DNA of 64,000 nucleotides from UBA12170 sp964293475 (GCA_964293475.1 CAXYYJ010000012.1:31101-95100), one strand, 5' to 3'; numbered from the stretch's first letter, positions 34,001-43,305 are shown. Numbers and translations are program-made. The notes: a model not told the origin generated them from the letters alone.

Positions 34001-36484
34001 TTAGGGATGGGCCTTGTCGTATTCCATTTTTTTAAGAACCACCTGCAACTCGTTATAACTGAATTTCCCGTTGAATAGATTATAGAGTTCGTTGAGTCTG
34101 GTAGTTTTTCCATCATGGAGCTGAGTTTCTATTTCTGCAATATTCTTTTCGTCCATGAGCTCTTTGGCCTCAATTTCACCTGTGGCTACAAATCCGACTA
34201 GATGCCCGTGAATAGTCGTAGGACTTAATTCTCTTTGGGCGGCAATCTCGGCAATACTAAGCCCCGATTTGAACATCTCTAAGCTCGTTTTTCTCGAAAC
34301 TCCCACCTGGGGCTGCTTTTCCTTTTTTTGTGGTTCTTCTTGTGGAATCTCTTGTGCGATTTCTGCTGAATATTCTATTCCTTGCTCGTCGCAATAGCTC
34401 CTGATAATCTCCACCAAATCGGCTCCATATTTGGCTATTTTGGCTTTCCCAAGTCCGTGAACTTGTTTCAACTCGTTCAAATGGATGGGGAGCTTTTCAA
34501 TCATATCGAAGAGAGCTTTTTGTGTAAAGACTTGAAAATGAATAATTTCTTCTTCGATAGCTTTATCGTTTCTATAGGACTTGAGAAGTTTAAAGAGTCC
34601 GGGATGATCCGATTCTTCTGTTTTTGCAATGGGTTCCGGTTTTTTCTCTACTTTTTGAAAGATAGATTGCGCCCTAACATGCAGGTATTTGGTGGTTTGA
34701 AATCCATCTTTAAGCCCCTGGAATACATGTAGTTTCTGCGAAACAAGTTCTTCTAGTTGTTCCAGCTCCTTTTTAAAATCCTTGAGGATGGCTTTATTAT
34801 CGGTGGTGTAGGTGAGCTCTGAAAGGGGGATTTTTAGATTTTTCTCAACCTGTTCGCTGTAATAGGCTATGGCTTTGGCAATGCGTTCCTGAATGGTTGC
34901 GTTTGAGCCTATATCCTGTGAATTCTGGCTCAGGAACAACAGCTGTTTGTGGAAGCTTTCGCTCACTTTAATAAGCTCCAAAGTACCTTTTTCCTTCATG
35001 GTTTTAAGCGGATTATCTAAATTCCCCAGAAGGCTATCGCGGTTTTGAGCATGAATTTTCTGGCATTTATATATCAGATAATCAAGGGGCTTGAAATTGA
35101 ATAGCTCGTCGAGCAGTTCGAGTTCATATTGCTTTTTCGACTCGGTGAGTTGCTCTGTGTTTGGGGCCTGTTCTTCTGCTTCCATTGTGAAACTTGCAAC
35201 CCGCTCATCCTGAATAATTCCGTGACGGTTGATGGGGTTTTTCAATACAATGCCTTCAAGGGTTTTGCAGCGGCTCAGTGCAACATAGGTTTGTCCATGA
35301 GCAAAAGAAGCCTCCGCATCGATGATGGCTTTGTCGAAGGTGAGCCCCTGACTTTTGTGAATGGTAATGGCCCAGGCCAGCCGAAGCGGAATTTGCTTAA
35401 AAGTGCCAATGATATCTTCCTCTATTTCGTTGTTTTTGTCTAAGGAATACTTAATGTTTTGCCATTCTTCTTGTCCAGCTTCTATATTTTCGGGCTCTCC
35501 GGGACACGAAACCATCACCGAATCGTGGGTTAAGCTGGTGATTTTTCCTATTTTGCCGTTGAAATAGCGCTTTTCGGGGGAGCTGTCGTTTTTAATGAAC
35601 ATAACCTGAGCGCCCATTTTTAGCTCTAATTGTTCCGAATTTGGGAAGGATAAAGGGGGGAAATCGCCTTCAATCTTAGCTGAGAAAAATTTGCTTTTCG
35701 TTTGGAGCTTGTTCAACTCACGGTCGTTCATGTCAGCCGCCCGTTTGTTGTGGGTTGTGAGGGTTATATAGCCATCTTCTTCCTTTGGTGAGAAATGGGG
35801 TTGGTATTGTTCGTTGAGCTTGTTGAGCGATGGCTGATCGAGTTTATTATTGCGAATCTGATTGAGGATGTGGATGAAGTCTTCGTTCTTTTGACGGTAA
35901 ATATGCTTGAGCTCAATGTTCACCGGATTACAAATGGCAAACGCCTGACTATCAAAAAAATATGGCGAAGCATAATATGGCCGCAAAAGTTCCCACTCAT
36001 CGGTTTTAACCACAGGAGCCAATTGCTGCAAATCGCCAATCATGAGCACCTGAGTTCCGCCAAAAACCTTATCCTTATTCTTGTAATGACGTAGAATCTG
36101 GTCAATTCCATCCAGCAAATCGGCGCGAACCATGCTGATTTCGTCGATAATAAGCAAGTCGATGGTGCGAATCATATCTATTTTTCGCTTGCTCATCTTC
36201 AGAAAAACCCCCGAACTTGGAGTTGTTTTCGAGTTTTTCGAAAATAGCTGTCCAGGCAGAATGGGACCAAAGGGCAATTGGAAGAAAGAATGTATGGTTA
36301 CTCCGCGGGCGTTAATGGCAGCCACACCTGTGGGCGCTACCACAACCAGCCTTTTCAGCGATTTTTCTTTTATGTGATGCAGAAAAGTGGTCTTCCCGGT
36401 ACCAGCTTTTCCTGTGAGAAAGATATTGCGGTTGGTATTTTCGGTGAAGTTTTGAGCCAGCTCCAGTTCAAAATTGTGGGACAT
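34001..36484 (-). CDS. Pif1/RecD-like helicase with HRDC and HTH_40-type C-terminus
   Basis: 827 residues from the Met at 36484. Helicase motifs: FLTGKAGTGKTTFLHH (Walker A), LLIIDEISMVRADLLD (Walker B), QVLMIGDLQQLAPV (III), IHKSQGLTFDKAIID and YVALSRCKTLEGI (V/VI). The C-terminal half carries an HRDC domain (about residues 660-725) and a helicase C-terminal winged-helix region (GLSIAEIAAQRELSPTTIHGHL). This architecture is common in Bacteroidota and suggests a role in replication/repair or G-quadruplex unwinding. A nine-residue longer start exists but the promoter fits the shorter one. Confidence 0.92.
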   Translation of the reverse strand: MSHNFELELAQNFTENTNRNIFLTGKAGTGKTTFLHHIKEKSLKRLVVVAPTGVAAINARGVTIHSFFQLPFGPILPGQLFSKNSKTTPSSGVFLKMSKRKIDMIRTIDLLIIDEISMVRADLLDGIDQILRHYKNKDKVFGGTQVLMIGDLQQLAPVVKTDEWELLRPYYASPYFFDSQAFAICNPVNIELKHIYRQKNEDFIHILNQIRNNKLDQPSLNKLNEQYQPHFSPKEEDGYITLTTHNKRAADMNDRELNKLQTKSKFFSAKIEGDFPPLSFPNSEQLELKMGAQVMFIKNDSSPEKRYFNGKIGKITSLTHDSVMVSCPGEPENIEAGQEEWQNIKYSLDKNNEIEEDIIGTFKQIPLRLAWAITIHKSQGLTFDKAIIDAEASFAHGQTYVALSRCKTLEGIVLKNPINRHGIIQDERVASFTMEAEEQAPNTEQLTESKKQYELELLDELFNFKPLDYLIYKCQKIHAQNRDSLLGNLDNPLKTMKEKGTLELIKVSESFHKQLLFLSQNSQDIGSNATIQERIAKAIAYYSEQVEKNLKIPLSELTYTTDNKAILKDFKKELEQLEELVSQKLHVFQGLKDGFQTTKYLHVRAQSIFQKVEKKPEPIAKTEESDHPGLFKLLKSYRNDKAIEEEIIHFQVFTQKALFDMIEKLPIHLNELKQVHGLGKAKIAKYGADLVEIIRSYCDEQGIEYSAEIAQEIPQEEPQKKEKQPQVGVSRKTSLEMFKSGLSIAEIAAQRELSPTTIHGHLVGFVATGEIEAKELMDEKNIAEIETQLHDGKTTRLNELYNLFNGKFSYNELQVVLKKMEYDKAHP

Positions 36485-36499
36485 AAAATTCAATTTGAG

Positions 36500-36528
36500 C
36501 AAATATAGCAAAATGGCCCATGCTCAAA
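36500..36528 (-). promoter_or_regulatory. Candidate promoter of the helicase gene
   Basis: Minus-strand TATATTTG (36500-36507) fits TAnnTTTG and TTTG (36525-36528) stands 17 bases upstream. The start codon at 36484 follows 15 bp later, whereas the alternative start at 36511 would lie upstream of the -7 element. Confidence 0.5.
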
Positions 36529-36573
36529 TATGAGGAATCGTTTTTTCTATAAAAAGGACAACGTGAAATAAAA

Positions 36574-36597
36574 AAAGGGGAGTAAAAACCCCCCTTT
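36574..36597 (-). terminator. Terminator after the DUF2892 gene
   Basis: On the minus strand AAAGGGG (36597-36591) pairs with CCCCTTT (36580-36574) and continues into a T-rich run, between the DUF2892 gene and the helicase gene. Confidence 0.65.
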
Positions 36598-36620
36598 GAT
36601 TATTTATGGAATCATCCACA

Positions 36621-36812
36621 TTAATTTTTTTTGCTACGGCAAGTGTTCAGTCCAAAAGGGAGATACAACGGACACCAGTTGAAGGCAGCGGTTAAAATGG
36701 GAATGAATCCCAAAAGGCCAAGCCAGCACTCGAAATAATAACCCAGGCCTAAAATAGCCAGTCCAATAATCACCCTGATGCCTCTATCGCAACGTCCTAC
36801 GTTTTTGTTCAT
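36621..36812 (-). CDS. DUF2892 (YgaP-membrane-type) protein
   Basis: 63 residues: MNKNVGRCDRGIRVIIGL, two membrane segments around GYYFECWLGLLGFIPILTAAF, and CPLYLPFGLNTC with conserved Cys residues. This is the typical DUF2892 layout, also found as the membrane domain of the YgaP rhodanese. Possibly linked to sulfur handling; function not proven. Confidence 0.9.
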   Translation of the reverse strand: MNKNVGRCDRGIRVIIGLAILGLGYYFECWLGLLGFIPILTAAFNWCPLYLPFGLNTCRSKKN

Positions 36813-36835
36813 GTTTTGTGTTTTAAGATGTGAAC

Positions 36836-36843
36836 CAAAAATA
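36836..36843 (-). promoter_or_regulatory. -7 element for the DUF2892 gene
   Basis: Minus-strand TATTTTTG, 23 bp ahead of the start codon. No -33 match. The rest of the 263-bp gap up to 37075 holds no gene that I can support. Confidence 0.45.
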
Positions 36844-37075
36844 GTTAATTGACGGGCAGTTTCGTCGGTTTAGGAATAGTTTAACATTAGCTCAGGAGGA
36901 AGGATATTTTTTTCTCATGAAGGAGATAGGGAGAATTAAAAATCCATAAAATAACAACCCACTTTTAGTTGATGATGGGGAATAATGGAAGAAATACTCT
37001 GTGAAGCAGAAGGAATGAAATCTAGAAATAATATAATATGAGCAAGTTAGTTGGGTTTTGTAAAGAATACCAGTT

Positions 37076-37312
37076 TTAAGATTCTTCTTCTACGGTGTAG
37101 TCAGGTTTTTTAAGATAATGTTTGGCGTAGGCATAGGCCAATCCCATGGCAATAAGAATAACCACTCCGCCACCAATGGGAGCGCCACCGCCAACGGGGT
37201 TAAGACTGCCAACGCCACCACCATTATTTGGTGGAGGTGGAGTTTGAGCCATCGAAAAATTCAATCCGAGCACTAAGATTAACAGGCCTGCGAGTTTTAC
37301 TATTCTTTTCAT
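37076..37312 (-). CDS. Small secreted Gly/Pro-rich protein with PID-CTERM-like tail
   Basis: 78 residues from the Met at 37312. Signal peptide (IVKLAGLLILVLGLNFSMA), then QTPPPPNNGGGVGSLNP, then GGGAPIGGGVVILIAMGLAYAYAKH: a Pro-Ile-Gly motif, one hydrophobic segment and a basic end. This resembles the PID-CTERM tripartite sorting-type tails of Flavobacteria and relatives. A second protein of the same build lies at 38986-39276. No function is known. Confidence 0.6.
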   Translation of the reverse strand: MKRIVKLAGLLILVLGLNFSMAQTPPPPNNGGGVGSLNPVGGGAPIGGGVVILIAMGLAYAYAKHYLKKPDYTVEEES

Positions 37313-37665
37313 TTCAGTGGTATTGGCGATTATTTTATCTTGTCTGAACCTTGATAGCCTTGGCCTATTGCCATTCAAAAATACATTATTTTTTTGATTC
37401 ACAGGAATATTTTGGGCAAGATTATTTTACCAATTTTTATTTGGACGAGTGGATTTTTTTGCACAATAGAACTGGTATTGAAAATTTTCCAAAAATTCGC
37501 CAATCAAAAAATTTCGGGACTTGCCGTTAATTCTTATTAACCTTTGCTTCCATAATCTTGCAATAGTATAAAGGAAATAGAAGATTACCCATCCAATATG
37601 AATGAGAAAACCAAATTACTTTCTTTAAGTTGAGTTTTTTGCTGCTAATTAATTCAATAAAACGT
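37313..37665. other. 353-bp AT-rich region without a supported gene
   Basis: Contains a minus-strand TATTTTTG (37376-37383) that could serve the small secreted gene, giving a leader of about 60 bases and arguing against the longer in-frame start at 37402. No other structure seen. Confidence 0.5.
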
Positions 37666-38739
37666 TTATTTTTCTTTCGGTTTTTCGTAATTATCAACGA
37701 TTTGGAATAAAAGGTCTGAGAATAAATATATATCATCAAGAGTTTTTATTTCATGCTTGACTTCCTTTCTATTCTCGTCTAAGACTACTAAAAACTTCTT
37801 ATTACCATTTAAATACATACGGCAAATTGGCTTTCTGTTGTTGTCGTCTAAAATGATTGAGAAGTAGGACTGTGCATCTCGATATGTAATTCGCTTTAAA
37901 TCAACTTTTTGTCTTAAAATTGATTTCACGATTAAAAAACTTTCAATTTCGTCAGCTGTTGTTTCAACTTTGCTTTCAACTTCTGGACTTGGAACTTGTT
38001 TGCTATCTTGCTCTTTCGCTGCTTCATCCTCTTTTGTTAAAGCTGTTTTAAGTCTTTCTGTTATAAGATCACTAATATATTGCTGAATTGATTTTTTTGT
38101 CAAGTTAGTAAATAATTCAAGCACTTTTCCAGTTACAATGCTGGGATAGACTTGTTTTGCAAAGTGTTTTACAAATTCCGGTGTTGGATTATTTAGTTCT
38201 TGATTGAGGAGTTGTTTGAGTTCGTTCATATATTTTAATTCGCTGGCAGTATTTACAATGCTGTCAGCATCAAAATATGATTTATGAAACTTTTTAAGCT
38301 CTTCAATTTGGTTATCCTTAATTTCAGATATATTGAATTCTAAGAAAGGCTTTTCATCCATTTTATTTGCATCAACCAGGTCTGAATAGAAACGGTAAAT
38401 TATGCCGTTAGTTAATAACCCAAATTTTGCTTTCGATACATGGAAATATCGCAAAAGCTGTCCATCGTGGATGCTTAAATTTTGCGCCCAATGCTTACAT
38501 TCAATTAAAATTGTAGGTTTACCTTCTAAAAAGATGGCGTAATCAATTTTCTCACCTTTCTTCAAGCCAATATCAGCAATAAATTCTGGTACAACTTCAA
38601 TTGGATTAAAAACGTCGTAACCCAAGGTCTGTAAAAATGGCATTATGAATGCATTTTTTGTCGCTTCTTCGGTCAGGATTTGGTCTTTGAGCTTGTTTAC
38701 TCTATCACCAAGGATTTTGATTTGATCTTTAAAGTCCAT
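37666..38739 (-). CDS. Orphan HsdR_N-type (PD-(D/E)XK) nuclease-like protein
   Basis: 357 residues. Residues about 5-165 match the type I restriction HsdR N-terminal nuclease fold: EEATKNAFIMPFLQTLGYDVFNP, VVPEFIADIG, then the catalytic KIDYAIF and PTILIECKHW (D-ExK). The rest is helical plus a small beta domain (about 265-357). No helicase, methylase or specificity gene is nearby, so it is a stand-alone protein as often found in accessory regions of Bacteroidota. Role in defence is inference. Codon use is more AT-rich than in the neighbouring housekeeping genes. Confidence 0.8.
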   Translation of the reverse strand: MDFKDQIKILGDRVNKLKDQILTEEATKNAFIMPFLQTLGYDVFNPIEVVPEFIADIGLKKGEKIDYAIFLEGKPTILIECKHWAQNLSIHDGQLLRYFHVSKAKFGLLTNGIIYRFYSDLVDANKMDEKPFLEFNISEIKDNQIEELKKFHKSYFDADSIVNTASELKYMNELKQLLNQELNNPTPEFVKHFAKQVYPSIVTGKVLELFTNLTKKSIQQYISDLITERLKTALTKEDEAAKEQDSKQVPSPEVESKVETTADEIESFLIVKSILRQKVDLKRITYRDAQSYFSIILDDNNRKPICRMYLNGNKKFLVVLDENRKEVKHEIKTLDDIYLFSDLLFQIVDNYEKPKEK

Positions 38740-38985
38740 ATATAATTTATTTAATGTGAATCTCTTACTTCATTTACTGTAGCATGGATGAGTCTGTTTA
38801 ATAACAAACATTTCGTTAAACCCACCAAAATTAAGATTTTTTTTTATTTGAGAGAAAAAAATTGCACGGTAATTTTGTAAAGATTATAGATTATAAATAA
38901 ACATTTTATTGCGACTTGTTTCAGGCAATAAAAAAACCATTAAATCCAAATCTTCCAAAATATAAAAGATAAAAGCATGGGTAAC

Positions 38986-39276
38986 TCAATGAGCCATACT
39001 AGTACTGTGTTTAGCTGTGCCAGAAGAGTTAATTGTTTTCGTGTTTTTTAGATTTGAAACTCGGCGGCAATACCATTCCTTTATGGCATAGACTCCCAGA
39101 AAGAGAGCTGCCGTTATGAGCATAATGATGCCATCGGTTAGTGGTGTACCCTGGTCGAAAATGGAAGAGGTTACGACAATGTCGGGCTGGAAAATTTGTG
39201 AGCTTTGTTGGGCAATCAGACAAGGCATGTTGAGCATTAAACCCAATAAGCCCAATGTCTTTTTAATCGGTTTCAT
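38986..39276 (-). CDS. Small secreted protein with PID-CTERM-like tail, second copy
   Basis: 96 residues from the Met at 39276. Signal peptide (KTLGLLGLMLNMPCLIAQQ), short spacer, then GTPLTDGIIMLITAALFLGVYAI followed by the basic EWYCRR and a Ser/Thr-rich end. The order signal peptide, Pro-x-x-Gly, hydrophobic segment, basic residues matches that of the protein at 37076-37312, although sequence identity is low. Function unknown. The preceding 246 bp (38740-38985) has no gene. Confidence 0.5.
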   Translation of the reverse strand: MKPIKKTLGLLGLMLNMPCLIAQQSSQIFQPDIVVTSSIFDQGTPLTDGIIMLITAALFLGVYAIKEWYCRRVSNLKNTKTINSSGTAKHSTSMAH

Positions 39277-39717
39277 GTGCGTTACTTTTTTAATTCCTTC
39301 ATTTATTGATGCAAACATTATACTCCGTTCAACAAGGGGAATTGCTTTTAGTAGGTTAGTGGCGTGGTTATTCGAATATTGTTTTTTTGTTCGGGGTTTA
39401 ATCTTTGTAAATGCTAAGTTAAAAAAGATTTTTTGAATAGAAGCATTTTTTTTAAATAAAATTCAGAAAATCAATTACTTAATTAAGTATTCCAATGCGT
39501 AAATTTGCTTACTTCCCTATAATACAGCGCTTTCTGCTCAATAATATTCATCCGAAAAATAAATTTTTTCTACTTTTTTTTAATTTTTCGTTGGAAATGT
39601 CTTTTAAGCAACTATTTTTATGGTTAAATAAGTATTTAAATACCAGAATAGATATAATATTTGAAATAATTGAAATTCAGTTAATTAGTTTATTTATACG
39701 ATTAAAATCAAGCAAAT
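39277..39717. other. 441-bp AT-rich upstream region of the porin-nrf operon
   Basis: Strongly AT-rich. One 100-codon frame crosses into the porin gene but has low-complexity Lys/Phe/Ile composition and is not credible. The notable content is the element at 39622-39659 shared with the nap upstream region. Confidence 0.6.
39622..39659 (+). promoter_or_regulatory. Control element shared with the nap operon (nrf copy)
   Basis: This 38-bp stretch matches 51931-51968 at 31 of 38 positions, including a 13-base exact block AAATACCAGAATA. Within it GTATTTAAATAC (39632-39643) is a perfect 12-base palindrome. It is centred about 80 bp ahead of the porin start codon. A binding site for a nitrate-, redox- or CRP/FNR-type regulator common to both operons is inferred. 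Confidence 0.65.
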
Positions 39718-41064
39718 ATGAGATTAAAAAAATTAATTTTTCTAGTGTTATTGGGTGCTTTGGCACCCTGGATTCGGGCTCAGGAGATAAAAATTGATGG
39801 CGATATTCGCCCCAGGGCGGAGTTTCGTCAAGGGTTTAAAAAATTACCACCCAAAGATGCTAAGGCTGCCTTTGCCATTTCGCAAAGAACCCGCTTAAAT
39901 GCTTTATACGGCTCCGAAATTTTTAAAGCCTATATCAGCGCTCAGGATGTGAGGGTGTGGGGCGATGTGGCTCAATTGGATATGGGTGCTGCCAATAAAT
40001 TTGCTATCCACCAGGCTTGGGGCGAATTTTTTATCACCAAAAAATTCTCTTTAAAGTTAGGACGTCAGGAATTGGTTTACGACGATGCCCGCATTTTTGG
40101 AAATGTGGATTGGGCACAGCAAGCCAGAGCTCATGACCTGGGTCTTATTAAATACGAATCGGGCAAAACCAAGCTTCATGTGGGTTTGGCTTTCAACCAG
40201 AAATCGGAAGTGCTGTTTGGTACCGATTATATTGATATGGCCAATTATAAAGCCATGCAGTTTCTGTGGTTTCATACCGATTTTGGTAAAAGCGGACTGA
40301 GCATTTTGGTGTTGAACAATGGCGTTGAATCACTTTCAAAAGCTGCCGATGAAGTTGCCGGAATTCCTGCGGAGTATAAAACAGTTTTTAGTCAGACAGT
40401 GGGTGCTCGATTTACTCCAAAACTGGGGCTGGTCGATTTGGCTGCTGCGGCTTACTATCAGATGGGCAAGATAAATAACGACAGCACAAAAATTTCTGCC
40501 TTGTATTTTGCGCTCGAAGGAAACCTGAAAGCATCGGAAAAGATGAACATTATTGCGGGTTTTGAATATTTATCAGGAACAAGTGCTAAACAAAGAACCG
40601 AAGAACCCAACACCATCAAATCGTTTAATCCGCTGTATGGAACTGGGCATAAATTCAACGGTCATATGGATTATTTCTATGTTGGGAATCATATCAACAG
40701 CGTAGGTTTGGTTGATATTTATGCCACACTGAACCTGAAAATGAAAAAATGGACGGTTTTTGCCACTCCCCATTATTTCATGGCAGCTACCGATGTTTAC
40801 CGTGTGAAGGCCACCGCCAAATCCGATTTCAACGAAAGTAATTTTGACAATCTGAGCAAAGGATTGGGACTTGAAATTGACTTTGGAGTTACCTATGCAC
40901 CACAAAAAAACATGTTGGTTCAATTGGGCATTTCTGAGATGTTTGGCACAGAAACCCTTGCTTTTACTCAGGGTTATTCAGCCACCGCCGAAAATAGCAA
41001 AAACGGAACCTGGGCTTATTTAATGTTTGTTTTCAAGCCCGAATTCTATAACTCAACCAAATAA
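39718..41064 (+). CDS. Alginate-export-like outer-membrane porin linked to nrfHA
   Basis: 448 residues. Signal peptide (KKLIFLVLLGALAPWIRA), then a beta-barrel of amphipathic strands beginning IKIDGDIRPRAEFRQGFK with RTRLNALYGSEIFKAYISAQDVRVWGD and KKFSLKLGRQELVYDDARIFG, as in the alginate_exp-like family, and an aromatic C-terminal strand (WAYLMFVFKPEFY). It lies 11 bp ahead of nrfH and is probably co-transcribed, so a role in nitrate/nitrite or other anion passage across the outer membrane is a fair inference. It could equally transport an unrelated substrate. Confidence 0.8.
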   Translation: MRLKKLIFLVLLGALAPWIRAQEIKIDGDIRPRAEFRQGFKKLPPKDAKAAFAISQRTRLNALYGSEIFKAYISAQDVRVWGDVAQLDMGAANKFAIHQAWGEFFITKKFSLKLGRQELVYDDARIFGNVDWAQQARAHDLGLIKYESGKTKLHVGLAFNQKSEVLFGTDYIDMANYKAMQFLWFHTDFGKSGLSILVLNNGVESLSKAADEVAGIPAEYKTVFSQTVGARFTPKLGLVDLAAAAYYQMGKINNDSTKISALYFALEGNLKASEKMNIIAGFEYLSGTSAKQRTEEPNTIKSFNPLYGTGHKFNGHMDYFYVGNHINSVGLVDIYATLNLKMKKWTVFATPHYFMAATDVYRVKATAKSDFNESNFDNLSKGLGLEIDFGVTYAPQKNMLVQLGISEMFGTETLAFTQGYSATAENSKNGTWAYLMFVFKPEFYNSTK

Positions 41065-41075
41065 ACTCCCCAGCC

Positions 41076-41663
41076 ATGTCAAACATTATTAAAGCCATAT
41101 TACCACCACCCTCCTGGCGACTACCTGTTGCTTTGGCGGCCGGCGTGCTTTTTGGTTTGGCGGCCTATTTATTCTATATTTCCAATGCTGCTTCATATTT
41201 GTCTGACGATCCAAAAACCTGCATCAATTGCCATGTGATGAATCACGAATATGTTTCGTGGTTTCACAGCTCGCACCGTGAGCATGCATCATGCAACGAT
41301 TGTCATGTTCCCCACGATCATCCTTTTAACACCTATCTTTTCAAGGCCAAAGATGGAATGCGTCATGCCACCATTTTTACCCTTCGGCAAGAGCCACAGG
41401 TTATCAGGATTAAGGAGGAAGGAGCCGAAGTGGTGCAAAACAACTGCGTACGATGTCACACCAATCTTATTACCGATAGCAGGTTGCTGGGTTCTACACA
41501 GGAGTTTGACCATTTTCGGGTCGAAGGACGCAAATGTTGGGAATGCCATAGAGAAGTGCCTCATGGACGAATGAATTCACTTTCTGCCGCCCCAAATGCC
41601 ATAATTCCGGAAACAAAAACACCGATTCCGGGATGGATAAAAGATTTAGTTAAGAAAAATTGA
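41076..41663 (+). CDS. nrfH: Cytochrome c nitrite reductase small subunit (quinol dehydrogenase)
   Basis: 195-residue NapC/NirT-family tetrahaem cytochrome. N-terminal membrane anchor (about 17-38), then CXXCH motifs at 49-53, 73-77, 124-128 and 154-158. Oxidises menaquinol and passes electrons to NrfA on the periplasmic side. It starts 11 bp after the porin gene and ends 13 bp before nrfA. Four haems and the single anchor are as expected for NrfH rather than pentahaem TorC. Confidence 0.96.
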   Translation: MSNIIKAILPPPSWRLPVALAAGVLFGLAAYLFYISNAASYLSDDPKTCINCHVMNHEYVSWFHSSHREHASCNDCHVPHDHPFNTYLFKAKDGMRHATIFTLRQEPQVIRIKEEGAEVVQNNCVRCHTNLITDSRLLGSTQEFDHFRVEGRKCWECHREVPHGRMNSLSAAPNAIIPETKTPIPGWIKDLVKKN

Positions 41664-41676
41664 AAAAGTTGAAAAA

Positions 41677-43185
41677 ATGAATACACAGAAACCTTTAGTC
41701 AATTGGATGATATTTATTGCCACCATCGTAGTCGTGTTTTTTCTTGGACTTCTGGCATCATCCATCACCGAACGCCGGGCCGAAGCTCCGTTAACATCGA
41801 AGCCACAGGTAGAATTGGCAAAATTTGAACCCCGCAATGAAGTTTGGGGAAAGAATTATAATGCTGAATATGAGTCATATATGAAAACCGCCGAAGGCGA
41901 CTTCAAATCGAAGTATAATGGCAATGCCATGATCGATATGCTCGAAGTTGATCCCCGGTTGGTGGTTATGTGGGCTGGTTATGGCTTTTCAAAGGACTAT
42001 AATCAGGGTCGCGGTCATGCCTATGCCATTGAAGACATCCGAAACACACTCAGAACTGGAGGCCCTACAAGTGCAACCGAAGGCCCAATGCCTTCAACCT
42101 GCTGGACTTGCAAATCGCCCGATGTTCCCAGAATGATGAACGAAGAAGGCGTCACCCAGTTCTACTCAGGAAAATGGTCGAGATTGGGAAGTGAAATAGT
42201 GAATCCCATTGGATGTGCCGATTGTCACGACAATGAGACCATGGAACTTCAAATCACTCGTCCGGCTTTGGCGGAAGCTTTCGATCGTCAGGGAAAAGAC
42301 ATCACCAAAGCTACCCACAACGAAATGCGGTCGCTGGTTTGTGCCCAATGCCATGTGGAGTATTTTTTCGATACCAAACGCCCCGGTGCTGAGGGTTCAG
42401 CCTATCTTACTTTCCCATGGGACAATGGAATTGCTGTGGAGCAGATGGAGAAATATTACGACGATATTAAATTCAGCGATTGGACCCATGCCATGAGTAA
42501 AGCCCCCATGTTGAAGGCACAGCATCCAGGATGGGAAGTTCATAGCCTGGGAATTCATGCCGAACGCGGTGTGAGTTGCGCCGATTGTCACATGCCTTAT
42601 ATGACCGAAGGTGGCAAGAAATATACCGACCATCATATTCAATCTCCCTTGAACAATATCGAAAATTCCTGTATGGTTTGTCATAAAGAGAAAACCGAAG
42701 AGCTGGTGAAAAATGTATACGACCGTCAGGATAAAATCATTCAAAACCGCGATGAGCTGGAGAAACTCTGTGTTAGACTTCATGTGGAAGCCAAAACCGC
42801 CTGGGATTTGGGAGCTACCGAAGACCAGATGAAAGACATACTTCAGGACATTCGCCATGCCCAATGGCGCTGGGATTATGCAGCAGCTTCGCATGGAGCA
42901 TCGTTTCACGCACCCATCGAAATCAGCCGTGTGATTGCCACCGGAATCAATATTGCACAGGAAGGTCGCATTAAGCTGGCACGATTGCTCATGGAGCTGG
43001 GCCATAAAGGCGAAGTGCCTTATCCCGACATTGCCACCAAAGAAAAAGCTCAGGCTTTTATTGGATTGCCAGTGGAAAAACTGAAAGAAGAAAAACAGGC
43101 TTTTTTAAAGAATCTCGCGCCCCAGTGGGATGCAGATGCTAAAGCCAGACAAGATAAAATGGCCATTAAATACAATAACAATTAG
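41677..43185 (+). CDS. nrfA: Ammonia-forming cytochrome c nitrite reductase
   Basis: 502 residues, catalyses six-electron reduction of nitrite to ammonium. The active-site haem motif is CWTCK (142-146, Lys ligand), followed by four CXXCH motifs: CADCH (180-184), CAQCH (222-226), CADCH (301-305), CMVCH (332-336). An uncleaved-anchor-like or signal N-terminal segment (about 9-29) precedes the mature domain. Conserved HAERGVSCADCHMPY and WRWDYAAASHGASFH regions fit NrfA. A strong terminator follows. Confidence 0.98.
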   Translation: MNTQKPLVNWMIFIATIVVVFFLGLLASSITERRAEAPLTSKPQVELAKFEPRNEVWGKNYNAEYESYMKTAEGDFKSKYNGNAMIDMLEVDPRLVVMWAGYGFSKDYNQGRGHAYAIEDIRNTLRTGGPTSATEGPMPSTCWTCKSPDVPRMMNEEGVTQFYSGKWSRLGSEIVNPIGCADCHDNETMELQITRPALAEAFDRQGKDITKATHNEMRSLVCAQCHVEYFFDTKRPGAEGSAYLTFPWDNGIAVEQMEKYYDDIKFSDWTHAMSKAPMLKAQHPGWEVHSLGIHAERGVSCADCHMPYMTEGGKKYTDHHIQSPLNNIENSCMVCHKEKTEELVKNVYDRQDKIIQNRDELEKLCVRLHVEAKTAWDLGATEDQMKDILQDIRHAQWRWDYAAASHGASFHAPIEISRVIATGINIAQEGRIKLARLLMELGHKGEVPYPDIATKEKAQAFIGLPVEKLKEEKQAFLKNLAPQWDADAKARQDKMAIKYNNN

Positions 43186-43207
43186 CATTTTTCATTCATT
43201 TTCATTT

Positions 43208-43240
43208 GGGGGGCTATTTTTTCCAGTGGCCCCCCTTTTT
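43208..43240 (+). terminator. Terminator after nrfA
   Basis: GGGGGGC (43208-43214) pairs with GCCCCCC (43229-43235) and runs straight into five T. It separates the porin-nrfHA unit from the ccs genes, which therefore probably depend on readthrough or their own promoter. Confidence 0.7.
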
Positions 43241-43305
43241 AATATCCATGTAGAAGTTTATCTCTATTTTTGTTTTTTAGTTATTTTAGTTTTAAATTTT
43301 TTTTG

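Noticed and set aside
39495..39797. 100-codon plus-strand frame upstream of and into the porin gene
   Set aside because: Low-complexity Phe/Leu/Ile/Lys composition from AT-rich DNA, overlaps the porin signal peptide in another frame.
42397..43005. 202-codon minus-strand frame inside nrfA
   Set aside because: Lies entirely opposite conserved haem-binding nrfA sequence; its His/Phe/Met-rich composition reflects the reverse complement of the real codons.
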